In this document: one piece after another, positions 26,636 through 36,054 of the stretch
How positions within the stretch are numbered: the first letter of the stretch is position 1
How the letters are laid out: every line of letters begins with the position of its first letter
Program-made: the position numbers and the translations under genes
Notes under the pieces: model-generated
What the model was told of the DNA's origin: nothing
Database searches by the model: none
Seen by the model: only the letters and a program-made list of their open reading frames with translations
Source: Metallosphaera hakonensis JCM 8857 = DSM 7519
GTDB taxonomy: Archaea > Thermoproteota > Thermoprotei_A > Sulfolobales > Sulfolobaceae
Reading direction: 5' to 3'
NCBI RefSeq assembly: GCF_003201675.2
Contig: NZ_CP029287.2
Location: 2,220,001 to 2,284,000 of the forward strand
Length of the DNA: 64,000 nucleotides

Positions 26636-28261
26636 TCAGGCCGCATAAATTCCCTCTTCCGCAACATATTTCTCCCTTGCTAGATCCATAAGTTTCCTTG
26701 TGAAGAAGATAGAATATACAATAACAATTATTGCAAAAATGATGGATAACCATCCCACCACCGCCAGGTTGCCCTGACTATCTGCTAGAGCTAACTCCTT
26801 CATGAGACCTTGGTGAACCTGAAGGGTCCTTCCGTCAAATATGTTAGGCCAATATTCGCCTATAGCTAAACCACCCCAAGCACTATTTATTGTACTTGTC
26901 AACCCTGCCACAATATAGGGCATAGAGGATGGTACAACGACTCTCCTGAGCTTCTGCCAGAACGAAAGATTGAGGTTGTCCATCACTTCCCAGTACTCCT
27001 TGGGCATGTTCTTAATCCCCATCCAGTAGCTATAAAATACGTAATAGAAGGTTGATATAAACCCCAGTAACAGAACGTAAAACTCATCGGTTAAACCGCC
27101 AAGTACACTACTCATGAAAGGATATGTCACCCCGAACAGAAGAGGAAAGTAAGCGGGAGCGGGAAATGAGGCCACGGTTTGTATCAAAGGGATCAAGGTC
27201 TTCTCCAATTTAGAGTGAATTGATAACCAATATCCAAAAAATATGGCAATAACAAGGGATAACACTGAAATTATCGCTACCCTAAGATAATCTAGGCCGA
27301 TTAAAACAAGATCGGTTGGGGTAGAGGAAATTAACTCATACCAGGTACTGGGTTCTACTGAACGAATCACAGTGAAAACAGAATATGATATTCCCAGAAG
27401 GAAAATTGCAGCTATAACTATCCCGAGCCTTCCCCAAGGTCTCCTTTTTACCTCATCGACTTCATCCACATCAATTGTGGCGGGTTTGCTCCTGATAACA
27501 TATTTCGCAAGTTTAGTTACTGGAGTCACCGCATTGCTGATCTTCGCTGAATATCTTATCCTGAACCTACCCCTCCTCATGGCGTTAGTTGAGGTCTCTG
27601 TATCAAGGCCGTATCTCTGGACCGAGAAAGACGCGAACTCCCTCAGACCTAGAGTTATCAACGCGACAAATATGGCAAGTATTCCTAACGCGTAAAGGGC
27701 TTGATCATATAGCCCTCTCATGGTGAGATTGGAGATAAGGGATCCGATCCCAAATACAGCGTAGTTACTGTTTCCTACGCTGAACACTTCGCTAACGGTA
27801 ATGTAGAACATGGCATCAGCGAAGCTAGGGATGAGATTGGCTGCTATCCTAGGAATAGAGAAGGGTATATAAAGTTTGGCCATTTTGCCCAAAAAACCCA
27901 ATCTTAGATTCTCAGCTACCTCATGTAAGTTTTCGGGGACGGTCTTGAAGGCCTGATAAATTCCCATCCATATGTTCCAAACGACCGCTGTGAATACAAG
28001 GAATATGACTGCAAGCTCTGTCCCGAGTTGGCCCCCAATATCAGTAACGAAGAAGATTAACACGACCGGAAAGAACGAGATCACTGGAACCGACTCCAAG
28101 ACCTCCGATATGGAGATGTAGACGTTCTCAAAGGCTCTGCTCTTCAGTGCCAAGTAGCCTAGGAGCCAACCAGTCACAATAGAGAGAAGGATTGTGATGA
28201 AAACTCTTCCCACAGTGACCATGACCGCAGTAAGGGCAACTACAAGGAAAACAAACATCAC
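26636..28261 (-). CDS. Double ABC permease (nitrate/taurine type), two domains fused
   Basis: The 541 residues contain two binding-protein-dependent permease domains in tandem, about residues 5-215 and 280-530, joined by a hydrophilic linker. Each has five to six spans and an EAA-like loop: HEVAENLRLGFLGKMAKLYIP and WEVMDNLNLSFWQKLRRVVVP. Normal SsuC/TauC permeases have one domain and form homodimers. Here one chain would supply both halves. The ATPase gene overlaps upstream by 4 bases. No binding protein is nearby, so the substrate (nitrate, sulfonate, metal or other) is unknown. Confidence 0.8.
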   Translation of the reverse strand: MMFVFLVVALTAVMVTVGRVFITILLSIVTGWLLGYLALKSRAFENVYISISEVLESVPVISFFPVVLIFFVTDIGGQLGTELAVIFLVFTAVVWNIWMGIYQAFKTVPENLHEVAENLRLGFLGKMAKLYIPFSIPRIAANLIPSFADAMFYITVSEVFSVGNSNYAVFGIGSLISNLTMRGLYDQALYALGILAIFVALITLGLREFASFSVQRYGLDTETSTNAMRRGRFRIRYSAKISNAVTPVTKLAKYVIRSKPATIDVDEVDEVKRRPWGRLGIVIAAIFLLGISYSVFTVIRSVEPSTWYELISSTPTDLVLIGLDYLRVAIISVLSLVIAIFFGYWLSIHSKLEKTLIPLIQTVASFPAPAYFPLLFGVTYPFMSSVLGGLTDEFYVLLLGFISTFYYVFYSYWMGIKNMPKEYWEVMDNLNLSFWQKLRRVVVPSSMPYIVAGLTSTINSAWGGLAIGEYWPNIFDGRTLQVHQGLMKELALADSQGNLAVVGWLSIIFAIIVIVYSIFFTRKLMDLAREKYVAEEGIYAA

Positions 28262-29032
28262 TCCTTCACCTTTTTCTTGATGGGGGTTAGAAGTTTATAG
28301 AGGACATCAAGGTATTCTTGGAACTTTTGGTCCTTAGGATTTCTAGGTCTTTCTAGGTCAATAATCACTTCTCCTACTACAGTGGCTGGACTCCCGTTCA
28401 GAACGTAGACCTTGTCTGATAGTTCAACGACCTCGTTCATGTTGTGAGAGACCATAACTGCTGTCTTCAGTGATGTCTCCTCATTGAAAATTGTGGAGTA
28501 AATCTCTTGTCTTAAACCCTCGGCTGTAAGTTCGTCCAGGTGGGCGAAGGGCTCGTCCATGAGGAGAACGTATGGATCTGCAGCCAATGCCCTTGCAATC
28601 GCTACTCTCTGCCTCATCCCTCCGCTCATTTGCTTAGGGTAGAAGTCCTCGAATCCCTGAAGTCCTACGACCTCTAACATTTTCCTTGCGATCTTATCCT
28701 CTTCCTCCCTGGTTAGTTTCCTGTACTTTATACCGAGTTTAACGTTCTCAAGTGCGGTCAGCCAGGGAAAGGTGGCTATGGACTGATGGATTAAAGCTAT
28801 TCTAGGAGTGGGATGGGTAACCTTCTTGCCCATAAGCCTGACCTCCCCTTCAGTGGGTTTAACGAATCCTCCCAAAATCCTAAGCAAAGTAGATTTCCCT
28901 ACACCGGATGGACCAACTATGGCCGTCAACTGATTCTCCTCGGTCTTAAGCGTTACGTGCTCGAAGACCCTGTAATTATTGGAATACTGAAATACTAAAT
29001 TTATTCCCTCTAGGATTGTTCCATCTAACCAT
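28258..29032 (-). CDS. ABC transporter ATPase, nitrate/taurine type, with disrupted start
   Basis: Motifs are all intact: GPSGVGKST, the Q-loop (IHQS), the LSGGQ variant MSGGMRQRVAIARAL and Walker B VLLMDEPFAHLDE. It is the energy subunit for the fused permease. From the first canonical start in this frame (TTG at 28929) the protein lacks the N-terminal strand, yet the frame continues upstream with a normal ABC start region (NLVFQYSNNYRVFEHVTLKT). The nearest good ATG, at 29030-29032, follows AAAGGGG and lies in another frame. One base less near the GGG at about 29008-29010 would join them. This is a probable frameshift, real or technical. Confidence 0.75.
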
Positions 29033-29218
29033 CCCCTTTAGAAATTAAATGTAATTCTTAAAAGCTTAGCCTATCGTAAAGTCGTTTTCTTATTTAGATA
29101 GAACGTAAAATAACGACATATGAATCTTTGTATATATAATATTCTCATATAAAATAATCTTTAGAAAATTACTGGCGAACTCCCGCAAATCACGAGTCAT
29201 CTCTTGAAGAAGTCATCT

Positions 29219-29443
29219 TTACTTTCGCATAACGTATTCGTTAAAATATCTAATTGCCTCACTTCGAAGCCTATTTGCCTCGGAGACTGAAACGTGATCG
29301 CATAAACTAATTTCTGCCATTAACCTCATCCTCTCTATCTTCAGTGACTGTTCCACTTGATAGAGTTTAAATTCAAGCACAGATCTCTCGGATTCAACTT
29401 CAGCCAAAACTTTCAAAATTTTCACGCAATCATCTTCGAACAT
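29219..29443 (-). CDS. Hypothetical coiled-coil protein, 74 residues
   Basis: The residues are almost all helical (VKILKVLAEVESERSVLEFKLYQVEQSLKIERMRLM), with heptad spacing of Leu/Val typical of a coiled coil. It overlaps the preceding 51-residue gene by 22 bases in another frame. These two and the hyfE remnant are tightly packed on the same strand. Function unknown. Confidence 0.45.
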   Translation of the reverse strand: MFEDDCVKILKVLAEVESERSVLEFKLYQVEQSLKIERMRLMAEISLCDHVSVSEANRLRSEAIRYFNEYVMRK

Positions 29444-29577
29444 TCCTGTGCCCTCCTTTGTAGCTCATAAATAGTTTCGAGATCTTTGAGTTTCCTTTCA
29501 AGCTCTTTCCTCATCTCTTCGATTTCCATCCCTTTTTGAAAAATTTTCTGAGTTATTTTATCATTATCTCGGCACAT
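29422..29577 (-). CDS. Hypothetical coiled-coil protein, 51 residues
   Basis: A complete ATG-to-TGA frame of 51 codons, starting 1 base after the TGA of the upstream hyfE-like frame (TGAATG in reverse complement). The sequence is helical and charged (MEIEEMRKELERKLKDLETIYELQRR), a likely coiled coil. It is too short for certainty, but tight spacing with its neighbours supports translation. It may pair with the 74-residue protein. Function unknown. Confidence 0.45.
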   Translation of the reverse strand: MCRDNDKITQKIFQKGMEIEEMRKELERKLKDLETIYELQRRAQECSKMIA

Positions 29578-30054
29578 TCATCCCACCAACTCCTCTATAG
29601 GCTCGTGATCCTTTTTCTCCACAATTACAACCGAAGATATCACAACTAGACCCAATATGTCAAGGAAGACAGTGACATCGATAAGTAAAGGCGGTGGTAT
29701 CAGAGATATACCTAAAACAACCAGCGAGTTCTCCAGCTCCACGTAACCCAATATATGTGAGGTAGTGGACTTCCTTGATGCCATTAAGAATATACCTTGA
29801 AAGAATAGCATGAAGGGAATAACTAGAGTTAGGGAAGGATTTAGTATCTTATACAAAACAACATATGTTAACAGTAATGTAGTTGACAAAAAGAAACCAA
29901 GGTTCAACACAAACGCAGAGAGGACCTTCACCTTTTCCCTATCCCACTTGCGGAACTTCACTACTCTAAGTAGGACGAGAGGTGTAAGGAAAACTCTGGT
30001 GATTATCAGGATAATACCAAGGATAATGAAATCAATATCATGGGTTAGAAAGAA
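29578..30054 (-). pseudogene. HyfE-like hydrogenase-4 membrane subunit, 5' end cut by a MITE
   Basis: The first GTG gives 127 residues, but the frame is open up to the edge of the MITE at 30054 and adds one more span (DFIILGIILIITRVFLTPLVLLRVV), which belongs to the family. The order RVVKFRKWDRE, FMLFFQGIFLMASRK, then HILGYVELENSLVVLGISL matches HyfE/NuoK-like subunits, which carry protons in complex-I-like hydrogenases and oxidoreductases. HyfE usually has about 210 residues, so an N-terminal third is missing. No other Hyf genes are seen in the window. This is a relic, or at best a shortened gene. Confidence 0.6.
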
Positions 30055-30220
30055 GTGGGCGATTCAGGCTCCTTTTGCGAATTCAGTTTATTTAGAGAAA
30101 TAGAACAAATTTAATTGAACACTCTCGCATCGACTAGCTAGGGATCACGCTTCATAGTTTCCTTTATTTGATCTGTCCTAGCCATAATTACAATTCGCAA
30201 TTGACACCTGAATTACCCAC
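30055..30220 (+). mobile_element. MITE family A, copy 2 (166 bp)
   Basis: The inverted ends are GTGGGCGATTCAGG on the left and GTGGGTAATTCAGG on the right (reverse complement). A second shared block, TTGCGAATT, begins 20 bases from each end. The TTGCGAATT and GGGCG..TCAGG segments match the IS256-like element at 56210-57464. The interior aligns with copy 1 and copy 3. No target duplication is obvious. Its left edge forms the cut in the hyfE-like gene. Confidence 0.75.
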
Positions 30221-30588
30221 CTTATATTTAAACACATCTTTTTCTCATTTTAGTGATGTTGATGACGCTCCCCCAAGCTCGATTGAGGGCATAATGGGAC
30301 TGTGGGAGGGTAACTATCACGATGACTTTCTTCTCTTAAGGGACTAGACGTAATGGATTAAAGTCCCTCTCCTTTTAGATGGGAGTGGGTCTATGCCTTA
30401 CTCTACTGACCACCGAATGAGAGATGTAAACCCGAATCGATGGTGGGGACGATGAACTCCTCATGGAGGAACCTCACCTCTATGAACCTGGAGGAAGTCA
30501 GAACCCATAACTAAACCCATAATCGCCCAGTTTTTTCGATGGATACCAGGAAACTTCATAACTCGTTCTTGAGTGTTGGCACTTCCAC
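30221..30588. other. 368-bp intergenic region with a possible IS200/IS605 end relic
   Basis: No intact gene is seen. Positions 30451-30503 read GATGAACTCCTCATGGAGGA, then ACCTCACC and GAGGAAGTCAG, which resembles the right-end hairpin of the tnpB element at the window start (GGAACC and GAGGAGGTCAG). I take it as a fossil end of an IS200/IS605-type element, with low certainty. Confidence 0.3.
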
Positions 30589-31650
30589 CTACCTCAATCT
30601 CTTGGAGGCCTCCTCATACACCGGATCTAGGAAATGATAGTCACTTATCAGACTCAGTTTCTCTAGAGAATGTAATATGTTGGCTAGGACGCTAGAGGAA
30701 ATCGTGCTCTTTTCAGTCTCTTCTAGACATATTTTCAATTTAGCCCAGGAGTCCGAACCTTCGGCTAAACATCTTAATGCAGCTTTGTATCTCCTTCCGG
30801 CTATACCTGAAGACGCGTCCTTGAATTTTATTAAACTCTCCAGTTCGGATTGTGCTACCCTTACTGCTATCTCCGCGACAACCCTTAAATCTCTCTCCCT
30901 AGCATATCTAATCCCTGCGAAAGCAAGCCATCCCGGTATGCCATCGAATAGGTTTATCAGTTCATCGATCTCATCGTCTCCCACTTCTACTCCCAGTTCC
31001 TGGAAGCCTGTCTCAAGGAATTTACGACTATCCTCCCTACTAAACCTCTCCAGGACCACTTCGTGATAGTAACGTCCAAATAGGGGAGATTCTTGGTCCT
31101 CTATTCCAAGGAAGTCGTGCAGTAGCCCCACTTCTGAACCAGTTAAGATGAAGGACAGGTTTCTGTCGTAGTCGTAAGCATGAGCTATTGCCTCCCTTAC
31201 CTCTCTAGATAGAGGTCCCCTCAACCTTTGAGCCTCGTCCACTGCTATTACGAGCCTCCTCTCATTCAAGTGATCGAAAAGGTCAGCTAAGCTTAGGTAA
31301 TTCCTCCCTCCCCAACTAATTTCCACCGAATTACCCATTATCTGAATCCCGTGAATCTTCTTGAGCACATCCCGTAGCCTGTCCAATCTCCTGGTTAGGG
31401 AGGAGGAGAGCAGGGCGTAGAGATCTCTCCTCCCGTAGTTTTCCTTCAATTTCCTGCAGTCTATGAGTATGAAATCACGTTTGATCTCGTTTAGGGTTAC
31501 CTGCATGACGGAAGTCTTTCCTATCCTCCTTACTCCTGTCAGGAGAATCAGGGGCCTGTCTATGTTATTTTTTATCTCTTCAATTTCCTTAGCCCTATCG
31601 AATAACTCTCCTCTGTTCTCTTTAGGTCTCTCGTCGAAGAGCAACTTCAC
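30589..31650 (-). CDS. Archaeal AAA-type ATPase
   Basis: About 353 residues from the GTG at 31650 (VKLLFDERP), preferred over a longer frame from 31719 because the family begins with the LFDRAKEIEEI region. Walker A is LTGVRRIGKTSV, Walker B RRLVIAVDEAQRL, then a sensor ILTGSEVG, and an LFGRYYHEVVLERFSREDS segment. A winged-helix tail (SSSVLANILHSLEKLSLISDYHF) ends the protein. This is the archaeal ATPase family (PF01637 type), widespread and often linked to mobile DNA. Function is generally unknown. Confidence 0.78.
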   Translation of the reverse strand: MKLLFDERPKENRGELFDRAKEIEEIKNNIDRPLILLTGVRRIGKTSVMQVTLNEIKRDFILIDCRKLKENYGRRDLYALLSSSLTRRLDRLRDVLKKIHGIQIMGNSVEISWGGRNYLSLADLFDHLNERRLVIAVDEAQRLRGPLSREVREAIAHAYDYDRNLSFILTGSEVGLLHDFLGIEDQESPLFGRYYHEVVLERFSREDSRKFLETGFQELGVEVGDDEIDELINLFDGIPGWLAFAGIRYARERDLRVVAEIAVRVAQSELESLIKFKDASSGIAGRRYKAALRCLAEGSDSWAKLKICLEETEKSTISSSVLANILHSLEKLSLISDYHFLDPVYEEASKRLR

Positions 31651-31719
31651 CCCCAGAATAATAGTCAACCCCCAGAAGTTATAAATCGATGCGGAGTGAA
31701 CAGCTCTATTTATGGGCAA

Positions 31720-32036
31720 GACTTCCTTCTTCTAGGTCACACCTTATTCGTAGCGAAGTACCAGAAGAAGACGGATCCTAACAGGGGTTAGGGCTTCATA
31801 GGATTTCATGAAGCTTCATCTCAATCCTCAGCCCTTGGACTTACCGAAGTCGCGGGGCATAGCCCGCTCATCCTTCTCCGTCCCTTTAGCGGGGTAACCC
31901 CGACCCATATCCGAGGTATTTCGGGGACGTAGGGAAACCTGGACGTCTTGAGATGTTTAGAGATACGCTCAGTTCTTTCTTATTTCTACCGAAACCTAAC
32001 GGATCTAACTTAGAGTTGACCTATTGTTGGTCCCCA
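31720..32036. other. 317-bp region with several GC-rich hairpins
   Basis: No gene is visible. Between about 31850 and 31930 three short hairpins follow each other (GCGGGGCATAGCCCGC, GCGGGGTAACCCCG, CCGAGGTATTTCGG). Such clusters of hairpins are common at the ends of IS200/IS605-type elements. The segment recalls the reverse complement of the first 40 bases of the window, but only weakly. Likely a mobile-element relic. Confidence 0.35.
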
Positions 32037-33035
32037 TTATGGTCTCATGACCACCTTCCCTACCTTATGTTTATCCTTAAGGATTTCATATCCTTTATCT
32101 ATCTCCTCTATGCTAATAGTACCGGCTATTACAGGGTTTATTTTACCCTCGGCTGTTAGTCTCAGAGCTCCTTCGGCATCTCTCCTTGTAGCGGAGGCGT
32201 GACCGATAATAGCGATGTCCTTCAAGATCGTATAACCCAGCCTGAGTTGGTAAGACTGCGTCGGATCAACGTTCCCTATCTGAACTATCCTGCCACCCAT
32301 CCAGAGAGATCGTAGGCTTTCGTCGAAGGTAGGCGTGCCTACGGTGTCAATAACCACATTTATGTCCTCTTTTCTGGCCTCCTCAGAAAACTTTGAGCCC
32401 ACTATAACTCTATCTGCGTACTTCCCAACCACTGAAGCCTTTTCCTCTGAGGTTGTGACTCCAATCACCCTAGCGCCCATAGCCTTAGCTACTTGCAACG
32501 CATGTATTCCTACACCACCACTGGCTCCAGTTACTAGAACTGTCTCACCTTCCCGCAAATTCGCTCTCCTCAGTCCCCGATAAACCATTCCAGTTACGCA
32601 TGGCACCATAACCGCTCCCTCATCTGATGCACCGTCAGGAACCTTAATCAAGCTAGTAACCTTAACCTTAGCTTGTTCAGCAAAGAACCCATCAAGCTCC
32701 TCAGAATACCCTAACCTAGAGTGGCAATAGGCTTCCTCACCCTGCTTACAGTAGTGACAAGTCCCATCTGGAGCGTAGAGGAGAGATATTACCCTGTTCC
32801 CTCTAGCGAATTGAGTTACCCCTTCCCCAACTTCTGTAACCTCACCTACCATTTCATGACCCAAAATCACAGGATACTTCATCCTTGGATAGAACCCTTG
32901 TAACTGAAGGAGATCCCTATAACAGAGGGCTGCCCTCCTTATCTGAACCACTACCTCTCCTCTTTCCGGCTTAGGATCAGGAATATCTCTAACTTCATAT
33001 CCCTGCTTGTTCCCCTTGACAACAACGGCCTTCAT
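32037..33035 (-). CDS. Acryloyl-CoA reductase (NADPH)
   Basis: The 332-residue enzyme is a zinc-type medium-chain dehydrogenase. It closely follows the acryloyl-CoA reductase known from Metallosphaera sedula and Sulfolobus tokodaii, with AALCYRDLLQLQGFYPRM, GHEMVGEVTEVGEGV, the Cys loop DGTCHYCKQGEEAYCH and the NADPH loop VTGASGGVGIHALQVAKA. It reduces acryloyl-CoA to propionyl-CoA in the 3-hydroxypropionate part of the carbon fixation cycle, in the cytoplasm. A TTTTAAAT promoter-like block lies upstream. Neighbours include other genes of the cycle. Confidence 0.87.
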   Translation of the reverse strand: MKAVVVKGNKQGYEVRDIPDPKPERGEVVVQIRRAALCYRDLLQLQGFYPRMKYPVILGHEMVGEVTEVGEGVTQFARGNRVISLLYAPDGTCHYCKQGEEAYCHSRLGYSEELDGFFAEQAKVKVTSLIKVPDGASDEGAVMVPCVTGMVYRGLRRANLREGETVLVTGASGGVGIHALQVAKAMGARVIGVTTSEEKASVVGKYADRVIVGSKFSEEARKEDINVVIDTVGTPTFDESLRSLWMGGRIVQIGNVDPTQSYQLRLGYTILKDIAIIGHASATRRDAEGALRLTAEGKINPVIAGTISIEEIDKGYEILKDKHKVGKVVMRP

Positions 33036-33288
33036 TACTTTAAACCATTTAAAATAACTTAAAAATTAGAGTGTTGTAAATCGTATTTCGTTCCATTTCC
33101 CCTCATCTGGAATCGAAATGAAAACGAGATCAAAGTTAGTTTTTTGGAAAGAGAATGAAGAAAAGACCCACATGGAACCTCGTCTATATCGCAAAGCTTT
33201 AGTTTGAAGGACATTAAGGAGAACTTGATAGTTCATCGTCCTTTAAGATCGACGAAGTTTATTATCTTTATTCACTATTACACAAATA

Positions 33289-33678
33289 ATGATTGTGAAA
33301 GAACTTATCTCAAGAGATCCCGTAACCATAGACCCTGATTCAGATCTCATAACTGCGTCAAAACTGATGAAAAAGGAGGGCGTTGGTTCATTATTGGTAA
33401 CTGAAGGAGACGAGCCCAAGGGAATAATATCTGAAAGAGACATTATTAGTGCCATAGCTTCTGATCTGCCCCTGAAGACCAAGGTTAGAGACGTCATGAG
33501 CACTAACCTAGTCACAGCAGATGCAGGAACCGAAATCGGGGAAGCAGCCATCCTCATGGTAAGTAGGGGGATAAGACATCTAGTTGTCATGGAAAAGGGA
33601 AAGGTTATAGGTGTGATATCTCTTCGGGACGTAGCAAGAAGCCTGGGTTTGATAACAACCGATCTAAGTATTTGGTAA
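33289..33678 (+). CDS. CBS-domain pair protein
   Basis: The 129 residues are two CBS domains in tandem: ELISRDPVTIDPDSDLITASKLMKKEGVGSLLV, with GIISERDI at the end of the first, and MSTNLVTADAGTEIGEAAILMVSRGIRHLVV, with GVISLRDVARSLG at the end of the second. Tandem CBS domains bind adenosine nucleotides and sense energy state. Position between acryloyl-CoA reductase and the alcohol dehydrogenase gene suggests a role in tuning that pathway, which is inference. ATG start, about 250 bases downstream of the divergent reductase promoter. Confidence 0.82.
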   Translation: MIVKELISRDPVTIDPDSDLITASKLMKKEGVGSLLVTEGDEPKGIISERDIISAIASDLPLKTKVRDVMSTNLVTADAGTEIGEAAILMVSRGIRHLVVMEKGKVIGVISLRDVARSLGLITTDLSIW

Positions 33679-33683
33679 ACTTC

Positions 33684-34766
33684 TCACGGCACGATCAGGC
33701 TTCTGATGGCTTCACCCTGCTCAAGTAATTTTACTGCCTCATTTATTTCCTCCAATTTGTACCTTCCGGTCACCAATCTCGATGGATCGTATCTTCCAAG
33801 TTTCATTAATTCCAAAAGCTTCGGCATGTCAACCCTAGGTCTCCCACCATAGTTTCCAACTACCTCTATCCCGCCTCTAACAATGGAAGCCACTTTCAGA
33901 GGAATCAATGAGTTCGCTGGAGGTAAACCTACAAGAACTACTCTACCACCGATTCTCACTGCATCCAAAGCCATGTGGATTGTGTCCTCGTTCCCACCCG
34001 CCTCTATCACTACCTGTGGACCTCCTCCCGTGATCTCCTTCAGAGCTTTTACTGGATCTGTCTCCTTTGAGTTAACGACATCGGTAGCTCCCAGTTCCAA
34101 TGCTCTCTCCAGTTTCCATTTCTTAGTGCCAACTGCTATTATTCTCCCAGCTCCAGATGCCTTCAGCAACTGGATGGTGGACAATCCAACTCCTCCCACA
34201 CCTATCACCGCAACCGTATCCCCTGGTTCTATCTTAGATGACGTTATCGCTCCGTAACCCGTCAATCCCGCACATCCTAGAACCGCTACCTTCTCCAAGT
34301 CCATATCGTCAGGGACCTTGGTTAGGGCATTCTCCCCTACTATAGCATATTCTGCAAATCCTCCCCCAAGGAACGTCCTGATCTCCTTCCCGTCCTTTGA
34401 TAATCTACTGGTTCCATCAGGCATCACTCCCTTTAATCTTACCTGTGAGAAGGTTTCGCATAGGTTCTCCTTCCCGGATACACAGTTACTGCATTTTCCA
34501 CACGGGTGGATGAAGGCTGAGATGACCCTATCTCCGGGCTTCACCCTTGACACTCCTGGACCCACTTCTTCAACCACTCCAGATATTTCGTGCCCAGCTA
34601 CCACTGGCGGAGGAACGGGCGTCTTTCCCTCAAATACGTTAACGTCTGAATGGCATAGTCCTGTTGCCTTGATCTTGATCTTCACTTCGCCCATCTTGGG
34701 TTCAGATATTGTTACATCCTCTATGGTTAGAGGTTCCTTATACTCGTTAAGAACTGCCGCTTTCAT
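33684..34766 (-). CDS. Zinc-dependent alcohol dehydrogenase, probable succinic semialdehyde reductase
   Basis: The 360-residue enzyme has catalytic zinc ligands in GLCHSDV and [12 protein letters not shown], the structural zinc loop [15 protein letters not shown] and the NAD(P) loop [16 protein letters not shown]. In Metallosphaera the succinic semialdehyde reductase gene is found two genes from acryloyl-CoA reductase, with the same arrangement as here. The enzyme reduces succinic semialdehyde to 4-hydroxybutyrate with NADPH. Assignment rests on the family plus synteny from memory, so other alcohol substrates remain possible. Confidence 0.7.
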   Translation of the reverse strand: MKAAVLNEYKEPLTIEDVTISEPKMGEVKIKIKATGLCHSDVNVFEGKTPVPPPVVAGHEISGVVEEVGPGVSRVKPGDRVISAFIHPCGKCSNCVSGKENLCETFSQVRLKGVMPDGTSRLSKDGKEIRTFLGGGFAEYAIVGENALTKVPDDMDLEKVAVLGCAGLTGYGAITSSKIEPGDTVAVIGVGGVGLSTIQLLKASGAGRIIAVGTKKWKLERALELGATDVVNSKETDPVKALKEITGGGPQVVIEAGGNEDTIHMALDAVRIGGRVVLVGLPPANSLIPLKVASIVRGGIEVVGNYGGRPRVDMPKLLELMKLGRYDPSRLVTGRYKLEEINEAVKLLEQGEAIRSLIVP

Positions 34767-34819
34767 GATATACAGTATCCTCTGGGGTTTAAAATGTTTA
34801 AAGTGTAAAAGTAGAACTC

Positions 34820-34827
34820 TTTTTAAT
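34820..34827 (+). promoter_or_regulatory. TATA box of the 3-hydroxyacyl-CoA dehydrogenase gene
   Basis: TTTTTAAT lies about 24 bases before the ATG at 34848, fitting a leaderless transcript. The divergent alcohol dehydrogenase gene starts at 34766, so this 81-bp gap holds both promoters. Confidence 0.45.
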
Positions 34828-34847
34828 CACCTATCATTGTTACTCGC

Positions 34848-36017
34848 ATGCAAATCGCTGTTGTTGGTTCGGGAACCATGGGCCATGGCATAGCCGAAGT
34901 CGCTGCCATGGCTGGAATGGAGGTAAAGTTAATTGACATCTCTTGGGACATCCTAAACAAGGCCAAGGAAAGAATGTATGACTCCCTTAAGAGACTTCAT
35001 GAAAGAGGAACCATCAAGGAAACCCCAGACTCGGTGTTGTCGAGGGTGGAGATGTCCACAAGCTATGAAATTGCAAGGCAATCTGACTTCGCTATCGAGG
35101 CAGTTCCGGAGATATTGGACCTAAAGAGAAAGGTGTTTCAGGAACTCGATAAGGTAGTTCCTAAGGACTCGATCTTAGCCACTAACACGAGCTCCATACC
35201 CATTAGTGATATCGGTGAGATCACGTCTAGAAAAGAGAGGGTAATAGGGATGCATTTTTTCAATCCGCCACCTCTCATGAAACTGGTCGAAGTAATACCA
35301 AGCAAATATACTGACCCAGATGTAACTAACTTCACCGTAGACCTTGCTAAGAAGATGGGTAAGACTCCAGTTAGGCTCAGGGTTGAGGTACCAGGTTTCG
35401 TAAGCAATAGGATATTCTTGAGATTGTTACAGGAGGCTTGCAGGGAAGTTGAGTCCAGAGAGGCGACCGTAGAGGAAGTAGATTCCTCAGCCAGAAATAA
35501 ACTCAAGCTACCCATGGGAGTATTTGAGCTAGCGGATTACGTTGGGCTTGACGTTGTGGTCGACCTTTGGAAAGTGATAGTGGAGAGAGGAGGTACAGAC
35601 GTGAAGTGCTCTAGCTACAAGGAGAAAGTGGAGAGGAAGGAACTAGGAGTGAAGAGCGGGAAGGGATTCTACGCCTATCCTAGTCCTGGTAAGTACTCAA
35701 AGGTACAATTGCCTCCAGAGAGCAAGGTTCCACCGGAGAGGATAATATCGCTGGCAGTTAACGAGGGGGCATGGCTAATCGAGAACAATATAGTTAACGC
35801 ACAGGAGATCGATACAGTCATGAAACTCGGTTTCAATTTTCCAAAGGGGCTTCTGGAGATGGCCGACGAGATTGGCTTGGACAAGATTCTAAATCAGCTG
35901 AGAGAGATCTCAGATATGGGATATCAAGCTTACCTACCTAATCCCGTTCTGGTCAAAATGGTATCCTCAGGTGAAATAGGGGTAAGATCTGGGAAAGGGT
36001 TCTACGTTTATAAATAG
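34848..36017 (+). CDS. 3-hydroxyacyl-CoA dehydrogenase
   Basis: The 389 residues start with an NAD-binding loop [19 protein letters not shown], and the catalytic His is in [17 protein letters not shown]. Two copies of the C-terminal domain follow, each ending in SGKGFYAY or SGKGFYVY. No enoyl-CoA hydratase domain is fused. It oxidises (S)-3-hydroxyacyl-CoA with NAD. In 4-hydroxybutyrate-cycle organisms such an enzyme may act on 3-hydroxybutyryl-CoA, but a bifunctional hydratase/dehydrogenase usually does that, so the exact substrate is open. It belongs to a group of pathway genes here. Confidence 0.82.
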   Translation: MQIAVVGSGTMGHGIAEVAAMAGMEVKLIDISWDILNKAKERMYDSLKRLHERGTIKETPDSVLSRVEMSTSYEIARQSDFAIEAVPEILDLKRKVFQELDKVVPKDSILATNTSSIPISDIGEITSRKERVIGMHFFNPPPLMKLVEVIPSKYTDPDVTNFTVDLAKKMGKTPVRLRVEVPGFVSNRIFLRLLQEACREVESREATVEEVDSSARNKLKLPMGVFELADYVGLDVVVDLWKVIVERGGTDVKCSSYKEKVERKELGVKSGKGFYAYPSPGKYSKVQLPPESKVPPERIISLAVNEGAWLIENNIVNAQEIDTVMKLGFNFPKGLLEMADEIGLDKILNQLREISDMGYQAYLPNPVLVKMVSSGEIGVRSGKGFYVYK

Positions 36018-36025
36018 ACTTAAAG

Positions 36026-36033
36026 TTTTTAAA
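36026..36033 (+). promoter_or_regulatory. TATA box of the acyl-CoA ligase gene
   Basis: TTTTTAAA is centred about 26 bases before the ATG at 36055. Separate promoters for this gene and the dehydrogenase upstream are therefore likely. Confidence 0.45.
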
Positions 36034-36054
36034 TTATTTAAACATCTTACAACC

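Noticed and set aside
30253-30310. GTTGATGA stretch as a second C/D box candidate
   Set aside because: D' and D boxes are missing; only the C box is similar.
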